Shown here in pieces: positions 1 to 6,913 of a stretch of DNA of 39,946 nucleotides. Positions within the stretch are counted from its first letter, which is position 1, and every line of letters starts with the position of its first letter. Location: contig JAIPEF010000011.1 in NCBI GenBank assembly GCA_021737265.1, positions 1 through 39,946 of the forward strand. Direction: 5' to 3'. The translations under genes and the position numbers were made by a program. The notes beneath the pieces were generated by a model. It was not told the origin of the DNA. It ran no database searches and saw only the letters and a list, made by a program, of their open reading frames with translations. Origin of the DNA: Desulfocapsa sp. Lineage in GTDB: Bacteria; Desulfobacterota; Desulfobulbia; Desulfobulbales; Desulfocapsaceae.

Positions 1-85
1 TGAAAAGATGATACTGAATATTGAAATTGGAAAACAGGATCGAACTGAACAGAAGGAGGAATAAAAACAGAAAGAAATAAAAACG

Positions 86-130
86 GGTGGGTCAGTTTAT
101 GTTAGCAGAGGTGGGTCAATTCTGATTAGC
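86..130. repeat. Pair of 21-bp direct repeats, possibly the end of an IS21-family element
   Basis: Two 21-bp units at 86-106 and 110-130 share GGTGGGTCA at the start and TTAGC at the end (16 of 21 positions identical). Multiple tandem terminal repeats of this sort are typical of IS21-family (istAB) ends. The family assignment is from memory of such ends. No transposase gene lies in the window, so the element body would be to the left of it. Confidence 0.4.
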
Positions 131-250
131 GTTGAAGGCCATGAGTTTGCTTGCTTCATACTACGACTTCGTCATGACAAGAGCACGATAGAAGAGCTTG
201 CAGCGCAGGTTGCGCGTAATAAAAAAGATGAGAATGACAAGCTACCCTAA
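131..250 (+). pseudogene. Short open fragment with no start codon, probable 3' remnant of a disrupted gene
   Basis: A frame beginning directly after the GGTGGGTCA repeats runs about 39 codons to a TAA at 248-250. It encodes a charged, helical-looking tail containing HDKSTIEELAAQVARNKKDE. No ATG or GTG with a ribosome binding site precedes it. Its position fits the 3' remnant of a gene cut by an insertion element. The product is not recognised, and the frame could be open by chance. Confidence 0.25.
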
Positions 251-443
251 CAGTCCTCCTACGATAAGAGACGAGACCCAGTGATGAAAGCTGGTATGAA
301 ACAACAATCTGGCCCATCGACACGGTCTTAATAATGATATCTCACTAGTAGAATTTGAGAAACAACACGCTATGAAGGGCATGAGTATCTAGGATACTGA
401 TAGCATTCACTATTGAGATCAAGTGCAGACTTATCTCATCTCT

Positions 444-1733
444 CTACCTTCCCAACCAGTCTTCGAAGATATCTGCCATCCTCTCACTGGGGATATAGAC
501 CCTGATCTTCTCTCCTTTACGAATAGCTGATCGCCACAAAGCCTGAATCATCTGGGATAGAGCCAATGTCTCCCTGTAGGCATCCTTGTCAAACACATCA
601 GGACAGAGGGAAGACACCACATACTCAACAGGAGGAAAAGGGTGTATGTTCATCAGGTAAGCCACATGGCGCTTATGACTGTACTCGTTTGTCCCTCGGA
701 TAGTCGAGTATACCCAGTTCTTCTCCTCAGAGATGAAACCTTTGGTCAGCTTACTTTTGGTGTGGATCAATCCATCGATGGAATCCTTGGCACATACAAA
801 AATGAAGTCCGAGTTGCTGGCAAACTTGCTCTTGTCCCTCCCATTCTTGAAGTTTGCTCTAAGTGATGCTCGGAGATCTTTCAGATTATTCGTGCATACA
901 TCAGAGTCAATCCTCTTCGGACACAAGTTGTTGTCTTGCCAGTTGAAGGAGAATCCTTTCTTGAGGCTCGGTTTCTTTTCACGAATGACTTCCACAAGAT
1001 CACTGAACTGTTTACCAGAGGGTTTGCTACCGTCATGGGGAATGATCTTGTGATCATCTGAAAGAGTCATATGATCCACTTTGATGTCTTTCCAGCGACA
1101 CCAGTACCAGAAGTCCGTGTGCTCGTACAGATACCCGAGGATAGTCACATCAGCGAAGAGAGAAAGTTTATTGAGCCTCATGGAGAACACAACGTCATGG
1201 CCTTGGTACTGAAAGATATCCTTAACCGCCAAGGTCTTGAGGAACTGTTTTGCATCCCTTCCAGAGGTTTTAAGCGAGTATTCTTCGGAGTCAACGTAGT
1301 CTGACTTCCGTTGAAACTGTTTGAGAGTATCGGTTACATTAATTTCCTCTATGACATTGTGTGCAGCCAGCCCAGATGGTACAGCCCAGCCTGCTTCGGA
1401 TTTCTGGAAAGATAGAGGAACCTCATCCATCATCAACTCGTAGGCAAGAGTAGTGAATGTATCTTCTAAGAACTCAAGAAAAAGAGCATGGGTAGTGACT
1501 ATGATTTCTTTGTGCGTGGCAATTGCCTGATGAAACAAGTCTGTCTTCTTCTGTGTCCCACAATACTCATCACTCAAGAAGATCATTTTGTCTCTGCAGA
1601 GACATTTTTGATACCTCTCTACCTCAGACAATGAAGGCACAACACATATATACTTAGTGTCTGTCCGGTTGTTAATCTCGTTAATGATAGCTGTTGTCTT
1701 CCCTGTACCCATTTCTGAATCTACAAATCTCAT
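444..1733 (-). CDS. Phage/plasmid-type superfamily-2 helicase-like ATPase
   Basis: The protein has a Walker A motif GTGKTT about ten residues from its N terminus, a motif Ia-like stretch (VVPSLSEVERY), a Walker B-like MMDEVP, and a C-terminal motif VI-like QALWRSAIRKGE followed by VYIPS. This order is that of SF2 DEAD/DEAH-like ATPases carried by phages and integrative elements. The exact family and substrate are not recognised. The ATG at 1733 is preferred because AGAGGGAG lies 6-7 bases upstream; a GTG at 1760 with its own AGGAG is an alternative that adds nine residues. It sits alone on the minus strand in an AT-rich island. A 16-bp perfect palindrome lies inside the coding sequence at 1589-1604. 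Confidence is good that the gene is real and moderate for the helicase call. Confidence 0.7.
   Translation of the reverse strand: MRFVDSEMGTGKTTAIINEINNRTDTKYICVVPSLSEVERYQKCLCRDKMIFLSDEYCGTQKKTDLFHQAIATHKEIIVTTHALFLEFLEDTFTTLAYELMMDEVPLSFQKSEAGWAVPSGLAAHNVIEEINVTDTLKQFQRKSDYVDSEEYSLKTSGRDAKQFLKTLAVKDIFQYQGHDVVFSMRLNKLSLFADVTILGYLYEHTDFWYWCRWKDIKVDHMTLSDDHKIIPHDGSKPSGKQFSDLVEVIREKKPSLKKGFSFNWQDNNLCPKRIDSDVCTNNLKDLRASLRANFKNGRDKSKFASNSDFIFVCAKDSIDGLIHTKSKLTKGFISEEKNWVYSTIRGTNEYSHKRHVAYLMNIHPFPPVEYVVSSLCPDVFDKDAYRETLALSQMIQALWRSAIRKGEKIRVYIPSERMADIFEDWLGR
1589..1604. promoter_or_regulatory. Perfect 16-bp palindrome TGTCTCTGCAGAGACA inside the ATPase gene
   Basis: This is one of three sites with half-sites TGTCTCT and AGAGACA; here the two-base centre is GC. 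It is also coding sequence for CLCRDK of the ATPase. Because the same half-sites recur at 1965 and 2441 it may be a protein-binding site, but codon content could explain it. Confidence 0.35.
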
Positions 1734-1964
1734 TGATTTCTCCCTCTGGTAATAAGTCACTGTTTATTGCTCCTGTGACTATATCTCCGAGGGAGGGAGA
1801 TTTCGTGGTCAGGTTTCTTTTCGAATCAACCATATTCCAGAGAGTGTGGTTAATTTCTGACCACATATTTTCGTAATTATAAGTGAAATAAAATAGTTAC
1901 ATGGTGTGTCCTGTTAAGTATAGGGACAAGGTGAAACACTTTGAGACTATTTTAGTGACGGTTT

Positions 1965-1979
1965 TGTCTCTCAGAGACA
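1965..1979. promoter_or_regulatory. 15-bp palindrome TGTCTCTCAGAGACA, candidate operator
   Basis: Half-sites TGTCTCT and AGAGACA flank one central base. With a single-base centre the site would make a poor RNA hairpin, so a dimeric DNA-binding protein is the likelier reader. It lies about 230 bases upstream of the ATPase start. The cognate regulator is not identifiable in the window. Confidence 0.5.
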
Positions 1980-2344
1980 TTTTAAAGAATTTGATAGATA
2001 TATGGGGATAAGTCTCATGTAACGAGCGAAGCGAGTGAGTACCTTTTACCGTTAGCTTTTGCCGTAGCCGAAGGCGGAGGGAAAAACTGACATAAGCTCA
2101 ACAGATCAATAAAAGAAATAACTTAGAAGAGATCGTCCAATGATCTAGGATGTGGGAAGTTACAATACTCAGCTAACGCCGATCTCTGTAGTCTTCTACA
2201 TGAAGTTATTGGTATTTGAAGATTATCTAGTGACTTTATTTTCTTTATGGATAACTTAGGTGGCTTGTCACCCTTTTTAAAGGGTAACGGCCCAAACCCT
2301 CCGTTCAGGCTAACGCCTTCACTATGGTGGATACTAGTTGAACA

Positions 2345-2529
2345 TCAGCAAGACCATCTTCTCAGACAGATATCTTGCTGACTCTCAATCATGACCAGAG
2401 TATTTTTATAATTTATCTTGCTGAAGGGACCATGCAATTGTCTCTGAGAGACAAAACGAAGACTTTAGGGTAGCCCTACGACTAATCAACAAGAACACTC
2501 AGAACAACTAGGAGAAGATATCTTGCTGA
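2345..2529. repeat. Four iteron-like copies of TCTTGCTGA
   Basis: Forward copies lie at 2373-2381, 2418-2426 and 2521-2529, and an inverted copy at 2345-2353. The first and last forward copies share the longer AGATATCTTGCTGA (2368-2381 and 2516-2529). Clustered short repeats in non-coding element DNA can be replication iterons or binding sites for an element-encoded regulator. No initiator gene is present nearby, so the role is unproven. Confidence 0.4.
2441..2455. promoter_or_regulatory. 15-bp palindrome TGTCTCTGAGAGACA, candidate operator
   Basis: This is the same palindrome as at 1965-1979, read from the other strand. It lies 15 bases downstream of one TCTTGCTGA copy. Its recurrence within 500 bases of non-coding DNA argues for a real binding site. 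Confidence 0.5.
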
Positions 2530-2663
2530 AGTTACTGACAATGAAGGCTCGGTACGTCTTCGTAAAGGCATCAAGTGGACAGAGCTTCGCTATTGACTCT
2601 CCTTCTTAAGCCTCTTGTGACTATATCACAGGCCATAACCCAAAAGGTAATCAACCCGATTCA

Positions 2664-2813
2664 ATGATCTTACATGTTCCACACAGTTCAACAGTTATCC
2701 CACCAGAGGTCCGAGATCAGTTCGTTGTATCTGACACAGTACTTGATAGCCTGGTGAGAGTGATTGACTTCAATGATATCAAAACTCCTCAAGAGCCTCA
2801 GCTCGCTCTTTAG
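2664..2813 (+). pseudogene. Truncated N-formylglutamate amidohydrolase-like fragment
   Basis: A 49-codon frame starts at an ATG and begins MILHVPHSSTVIPPEVRDQ. That closely matches the N-terminal IPHSS/IPHAS strand of the N-formylglutamate amidohydrolase (FGase) family, whose full members are roughly 230-290 residues. After about 35 residues the match is lost, and the frame stops at 2811-2813 inside the 3' end of the convergent lipoprotein gene. A weak AAAGG lies about 17 bases upstream. I read it as the 5' remnant of an FGase-like gene, possibly phage-type, truncated by recombination. Too little is left for enzymatic activity. Confidence 0.5.
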
Positions 2814-3546
2814 CGTATTCTTCTTCAGTGATTATGCCTTTCTCGTACATTTTCTTCAAGCGAGTGAGTTTCTCTTCCGCAACATCTTCTTTCTTGCCTT
2901 TCAACTCAACCGTATCCTCACCATGTTCACTCAAGGACTTCTTTGTGACGATTGAAGAACCGACCTCTCCTTGCCCTTCAATCTGTGCAATCAAGTCCGC
3001 TACGCAAGCAATGGTAACTTTCCTGGTAGCTTCTCGTAGCTCTGGCTTTTCCCATTCAATAGCCATAATTGTCCCAAGAGTAAAATACTCAACCTGTTGA
3101 CTTGTGTACTCTCTATTATTGACTTTCAAGACAATGTTGCATTGGATAGTATCTTTACCCTTTGCTGCAGATGATCCACCAATGGCCATTCCTACTGCAC
3201 CACCAGCCCAAGCTCCAGTTTCTACAGCTCCAGTAGTTGAGCGTGTATCTAACGTATGCTTAAAAGAGATTAGTTCAAATGTGGAGTTAGTAAGTCCATT
3301 AATTTTAGATAATTCGCTTTTCAGGTATTCAACTTTGTTTGGATGAAATTGCCTATCATCAGCGACCGATATATGTCCTGAAAAATCAGTTCTTGTCTTC
3401 TCAGAATCAGGTCTCAAGTCGACCAGTGTTATAGTTGCTTTCTGCTGACTAATCTCAGCGGGTAACTTGACCTGCTTATCTGCCCCATATGGTGAACACC
3501 CAGACAACATTCCTACAACTATCAACACAACCAACATATTCTTCAT
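2779..3546 (-). CDS. Lipoprotein with glycine-zipper segment and C-terminal SHOCT domain
   Basis: The N terminus is a lipoprotein signal with lipobox LSGC (cysteine at residue 17). The mature part has an unassigned alpha/beta region of about 100 residues, then a glycine-rich segment (GAWAGGAVGMAIGG) that could insert in or lie on a membrane. The C-terminal 35 residues, with LTRLKKMYEKGIITEEEYAKERA, match the SHOCT short helical domain. SHOCT is often found at protein termini and linked to oligomerisation. The ATG at 3546 is chosen because GGAG lies seven bases upstream and the signal peptide starts there; in-frame ATGs at 3561 and 3582 would put extra residues ahead of it. The specific function is unknown. 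It lies next to another exported protein, suggesting that the island adds cell-surface functions. Confidence 0.75.
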   Translation of the reverse strand: MKNMLVVLIVVGMLSGCSPYGADKQVKLPAEISQQKATITLVDLRPDSEKTRTDFSGHISVADDRQFHPNKVEYLKSELSKINGLTNSTFELISFKHTLDTRSTTGAVETGAWAGGAVGMAIGGSSAAKGKDTIQCNIVLKVNNREYTSQQVEYFTLGTIMAIEWEKPELREATRKVTIACVADLIAQIEGQGEVGSSIVTKKSLSEHGEDTVELKGKKEDVAEEKLTRLKKMYEKGIITEEEYAKERAEALEEF

Positions 3547-3607
3547 ATTGACTCTCCTCATGATTTCTCCGTTGGGCTGCAATGCAATAACAATTTCTTA
3601 TGTGCAA

Positions 3608-5044
3608 TCAATCCTTGACATGGACGTAATACAATGGCCCGTACTTTTCATTGGTTGATAGGTAGTTAGGACTATTGACAGCGTCTCTCCCTCCTACAGC
3701 ATAAATAATACCATTGACTTCAGCCGCTACCAAACCACTTCGACTCACTTGGAGAGCTGTAACACCTCGCCACTCATTCCTTAAGGGATCATACTCACTA
3801 ACCCCGGCAGAAGTAGAAAGACCGGATTCTCCTCCTATCACATAAATCTTGCCGTTCAATGCGACTGCTCCCATGGATTCTTTGGCATACATCATATCTG
3901 CCATTCTGGTCCAGGTATCAGTGGAAGGATCGTACTCTTCAGTATAGGGATACTCCCCACTGCTAGTAGACCCACCTATAGCATAAATTTTATTGTTAAC
4001 AGTGGCTGCAACTAAGTTCCTCCTGGCGAAAAGCATGCTTGTCTTGGTTGTCCAAGTATCAGTGGTTGGGTCATACTCTTCTAGGGTTGTGGAATAACTA
4101 GCATCAAGATCGTATCCTCCTACTACATAAATCTTATCATTGACAACACATGCTGCTGCACCGACCCTCGGAGTTGGTGTATCGGCTTTTGATGTCCAAG
4201 TATCAGTTGTTGGGTCATACTCTTCAGTTATTGAAGCACCACCAGCACCACCAATCACATAAATCTTACCATTCACTGTAGCTGCTACTGCAACCGACCT
4301 CGGAGTGGGTATATCAGTTTTAGCAACCCAAGTATTTGCTACTGTATCGTATACTTCAGTTGCTGGTGTATAACCTGTACCATTCTGTCCTCCTACCACA
4401 TAAATCTTGCCATTGATAACAGCTGATACTGAGATATATCTAGCGGTAGGCATATCAGTCATTAAATGCCATTGATCATCAATCATCGTATCGCCTGTGA
4501 AAGTATATCCGGCAGGAGCAACATTTGTTTTCCCAAGGATAGCAAAGCCACTTGGAACACTTACACCATCAAGCCCTGGTTCGCCTGGATCTCCTTTGTC
4601 ACCCTTATCGCCCTTATCTCCTTTGACTCCAGGTGCCCCATCAGTTCCAGCTGCTCCGGTATCTCCCTTATCTCCGTCCGTTCCATCAATCCCTGGTGCT
4701 CCGGTATCGCCCTTAGCTCCATCAACTCCATTGGCTCCAGGTGCTCCGGTGTCACCTTTATCACCCTTGTCACCCTTAACAGCCATAAGATCCCAGTTAG
4801 TATGTGGAGGGTAATCAGTTTCGTTTGATGTGTGTTCTTGAAGACAAAGATAACTGCTTCCTTGATACTCAACGGCATCTCCTTCAAGATAATCGGTATC
4901 TACAGTCCACTCACCTTTCCAATTGATGGATGCATTGATATTCGTGACTGAGCCAAGAGGAATGACTACGACTTTCTCGGCGAAGGCAAGTGTAGTTAGA
5001 CACAAGGACAATAGACAGGCAATGGCAACAACAACTCTCTTCAT
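3608..5044 (-). CDS. Secreted CBM5/12-like, collagen-triplet and Kelch-repeat protein
   Basis: The 478-residue protein starts with a signal peptide (cleavage near AFA, residue 22). Residues about 42-88 (W-GEW, Y--GD-V-Y-G--Y-C) resemble a carbohydrate-binding module of the CBM5/12 chitin-binding type. Residues 91-159 are 23 uninterrupted Gly-X-Y triplets rich in GDK, GDT and GAP, a bacterial collagen-like stalk. Residues about 190-470 hold six Kelch repeats, each with a K/I-IY-V/A-GG core and an EYD...W strand, predicting a beta-propeller. Such a molecule is likely a trimeric surface or secreted adhesin with a sugar-binding head. A GGGAG sits five bases before the ATG. No C-terminal anchor is visible. 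The repetitive GXY segment makes length variation likely. Confidence 0.8.
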   Translation of the reverse strand: MKRVVVAIACLLSLCLTTLAFAEKVVVIPLGSVTNINASINWKGEWTVDTDYLEGDAVEYQGSSYLCLQEHTSNETDYPPHTNWDLMAVKGDKGDKGDTGAPGANGVDGAKGDTGAPGIDGTDGDKGDTGAAGTDGAPGVKGDKGDKGDKGDPGEPGLDGVSVPSGFAILGKTNVAPAGYTFTGDTMIDDQWHLMTDMPTARYISVSAVINGKIYVVGGQNGTGYTPATEVYDTVANTWVAKTDIPTPRSVAVAATVNGKIYVIGGAGGASITEEYDPTTDTWTSKADTPTPRVGAAACVVNDKIYVVGGYDLDASYSTTLEEYDPTTDTWTTKTSMLFARRNLVAATVNNKIYAIGGSTSSGEYPYTEEYDPSTDTWTRMADMMYAKESMGAVALNGKIYVIGGESGLSTSAGVSEYDPLRNEWRGVTALQVSRSGLVAAEVNGIIYAVGGRDAVNSPNYLSTNEKYGPLYYVHVKD

Positions 5045-5440
5045 GAATTCTCCCTTTTAGGACTGAAATGAACGATTAGTCCGCACTGATACCACCTTTG
5101 CGATGTCACGTCAAATATCTTTGTGATTTTAATAAGTTGAGAATGTCTTCCATTGTGATAGCTGGAAGAACTCTTCGTGTATCACTGGACAGTCTGTTGG
5201 CTGGCGGGGGTCGAAAAGATTCCAGACGGTCTATACCCCTCTCTTAGATTCACCCCCACCCCTATGTTCATCCTGCTAGTTTCCTGCTATCCGTATCCAT
5301 CTAACAACTCAAACAATCATCAGCAGCTCAAAGATAACCACCTGTAATCAGTAGATTACAAGTAAGGTTACCAATACACTTTTTCCTTTCTCCTATAGGT
5401 AGAACCAACAACCTAATCATTACCAAAAGGAGGAAGCAGT
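5045..5440. other. Divergent intergenic region upstream of ardA, with a TGTAATC inverted repeat
   Basis: About 400 bases separate the Kelch gene from ardA and must carry both promoters. The only clear structure is the inverted repeat TGTAATC-AGTA-GATTACA at 5343-5360, about 80 bases before the ardA start. It could be an operator or a small hairpin. No riboswitch or RNA gene is recognised. Confidence 0.4.
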
Positions 5441-5926
5441 ATGAAGATTTTCATCACGAACCTAACGCAGTACAACCAAGGAAGGATTATAGGTCAATGG
5501 GCAGAACTCCCCTGTACCGAAGAGCAACTTCAAGACACTTTGAGTCGAGTTCTTTGTCTTGACGAGGAGTGCTTTATAACGGACTCAGAAGGCTTCCCAT
5601 TCGATGTTCATGAGTACGATAACCCATACGACTTGAACAGGAAGATGGAGCAGTATGAAGCCCTGGAGGGCCACGAGAGGCTCTGTGTTGCCTTCTTGAT
5701 GTCGGAGGGCTATGACTGGGAATATGCTTTAGAACATCACGAGGATGTCATTCTTTACGCAGAGGAAGATCTTGAAGATGTTGCTTATACGCTGGTAGAA
5801 ATTGGATGCTTCGGGAAAATCCCAGAGAGCCTGAGCAACTACATTGACTACGAAGCGATCGCCAGGGATCTTGGGCATGACGGGTTTGTCCAGAAGGAGG
5901 AGGGAGTGTATTATTATGCAGAGTAG
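5441..5926 (+). CDS. ardA: ArdA-family antirestriction protein
   Basis: The 161-residue acidic protein matches the ArdA family along its length: N-terminal ITNLTQYNQGRIIGQWAELP, a central DSEGFPFDVHEYDNPYDLN segment, GYDWEYALEHHEDV, and the C-terminal IPESLSNYIDYEAIARDLG, the most conserved part. ArdA proteins are dimeric DNA mimics that occupy type I restriction enzymes and protect incoming plasmids, transposons and phages. An AAAGGAGG lies upstream of the ATG. It overlaps the next small gene by 11 bases, so the two are probably co-transcribed. Its presence is strong evidence that this island is, or was, a mobile element. Confidence 0.9.
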   Translation: MKIFITNLTQYNQGRIIGQWAELPCTEEQLQDTLSRVLCLDEECFITDSEGFPFDVHEYDNPYDLNRKMEQYEALEGHERLCVAFLMSEGYDWEYALEHHEDVILYAEEDLEDVAYTLVEIGCFGKIPESLSNYIDYEAIARDLGHDGFVQKEEGVYYYAE

Positions 5927-6107
5927 ACTAAAGATCCTCAGGAAGGTCAGCAGGAGCCACAGGAGCTACTTTGAATGTCAGTGTGCCTGTGGTATTGTCA
6001 AGACAATCAGGGCTGACAATGTGCTTTCAGGAGTCACACAGAGCTGTGGATGCTTGAGCAGGGAGAAGGCATCTGAGCGGATGAGAAAGTTACATAAAGC
6101 CTACTAG
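5916..6107 (+). CDS. Small phage-type zinc-ribbon protein
   Basis: The 63-residue product has Cys at positions 21, 23, 25, 44 and 46 in a pattern FECQCACG...SGVTQSCGC. This is the zinc-finger module commonly found at the N terminus of phage AP2-domain or HNH-linked DNA-binding proteins (YxCxCDCG...SGxTxSCGC). Here the module stands alone with a basic tail, without an AP2 or HNH domain. The ATG at 5916 is chosen because AGGAGGAGGGAG precedes it within the end of ardA; it overlaps ardA by 11 bases. A longer frame from 5844 would have no ribosome binding site and is rejected. It may be a degraded remnant or a small DNA-binding partner of the ardA operon. Confidence 0.65.
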   Translation: MQSRLKILRKVSRSHRSYFECQCACGIVKTIRADNVLSGVTQSCGCLSREKASERMRKLHKAY

Positions 6108-6188
6108 AAGCCTACTAAGATTAATTCCACTGAAGACAGCAGCGTGACGAGACAGGAGTATTTTTATATGATATCAATGTGTTACCTC

Positions 6189-6275
6189 TGGTGCCGGAGG
6201 TCGGAATCGAACCGACACGGAGTTGCCCCCGCTGGATTTTGAGTCCAGTGCGTCTACCAGTTTCACCACTCCGGC
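6189..6275 (-). tRNA. tRNA-Leu (anticodon CAA)
   Basis: The 87-nt class II tRNA has the acceptor stem GCCGGAG/CTCCGGC, discriminator A and encoded CCA. The anticodon loop CTCAAAA (anticodon CAA at 6241-6239) sits on a CTGGA/TCCAG stem. There is a long variable arm, and the T-loop TTCGATT lies between GTCGG and CCGAC. Its 3' end faces the accessory island, the usual orientation for a tRNA used as an integration site. No copy of the tRNA 3' end was found elsewhere in the window. Confidence 0.97.
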
Positions 6276-6340
6276 ATTTGAAAAAATGAATAAGGATTAA
6301 TACCGTAACCTCCTCCAAATTGTCAAGAAAAATGGAAGGT

Positions 6341-6904
6341 TCAGGACGTTGTTTCTACAAAAACAGCTCGCAGTTTGTAAATGTAATCAACTGCAGACCA
6401 GATACTTAAAATTAGTGAGAGGTAAACCAAAACCATTCCAAATTCGTGCTGATAGGGAATGGGGAGGAGATTCAACGGAAAGATAAGAAAACCAATTCCA
6501 AAATACTGAAAATTGGCCTTTACCTTGCCAAGATTATCAGCAGCAACAATTTTTCCAGTGGAAGCAGCAAGACCTCGGATTCCGGTAATAATAAGCTCAC
6601 GGCTGATAATAAGCAGGCAGACCCAGGCAGGAATACGACCAAGGGGAATAAGCATGAGGAGCGCAGCAGTGACCAGGATCTTGTCGGCAAGGGGATCCAT
6701 GAGTTTTCCCAGAACTGTTTCGTTTTTAAATTTTCGTGCCAGGTAACCGTCCAACCAGTCCGTAAAAGCGGCAAGAGCAAAGACAAACCAGGCCAGAAAG
6801 GCGACAAGAGTGGTCTGGGTAAGCGACAGAAGCACAACGAGCAGGGGAATCATGGCAAAGCGCAGCCCAGTCAGGATATTTGGCCATGTCAATAGTTGTT
6901 TCAT
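6341..6904 (-). CDS. pgsA: CDP-diacylglycerol--glycerol-3-phosphate 3-phosphatidyltransferase
   Basis: PgsA makes phosphatidylglycerol phosphate from CDP-diacylglycerol and glycerol-3-phosphate at the inner membrane, the committed step to phosphatidylglycerol and cardiolipin. The 187-residue length is normal for the family. The complete CDP-alcohol phosphatidyltransferase motif is present: D49-x2-D52-G53-x2-A56-R57-x8-G66-x3-D70-x3-D74. Several hydrophobic segments span the rest. The ribosome binding site is weak. It lies nine bases downstream of the lytic transglycosylase gene on the same strand, so the two are probably co-transcribed. Confidence 0.95.
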   Translation of the reverse strand: MKQLLTWPNILTGLRFAMIPLLVVLLSLTQTTLVAFLAWFVFALAAFTDWLDGYLARKFKNETVLGKLMDPLADKILVTAALLMLIPLGRIPAWVCLLIISRELIITGIRGLAASTGKIVAADNLGKVKANFQYFGIGFLIFPLNLLPIPYQHEFGMVLVYLSLILSIWSAVDYIYKLRAVFVETTS

Positions 6905-6913
6905 CTGCTTTTT

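Larger units (their letters stand above)
1734..2663. other. Long AT-rich non-coding stretch carrying palindromes and short repeats
   Basis: No convincing gene is seen in about 930 bases. The stretch contains two 15-bp palindromes, four copies of TCTTGCTGA, a small hairpin near 2270-2286 (ACCCTTT...AAGGGT), and a GAGCGAAGCGAGTGAG phrase near 2024. The composition resembles the control or replication region of a mobile element. No integrase, replication protein or partition gene is visible beside it. Confidence 0.5.

Noticed and set aside
1965..1985. Intrinsic terminator at the TGTCTCT palindrome
   Set aside because: The half-sites are separated by one base, so no stable loop of the full arms forms, and no gene ends just before it.
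4497..4814. Plus-strand Pro/Ser-rich frame opposite the collagen region
   Set aside because: It is the antisense shadow of the Gly-X-Y repeat; the repeat leaves the opposite strand open by composition.
5844..5915. Upstream extension of the zinc-ribbon frame
   Set aside because: It lies within ardA, lacks a ribosome binding site and encodes an Arg-rich stretch outside the motif. The ATG at 5916 has a strong AGGAGG.
6121..6318. Minus-strand open frame over the tRNA
   Set aside because: It covers the tRNA-Leu sequence itself and is not a gene.
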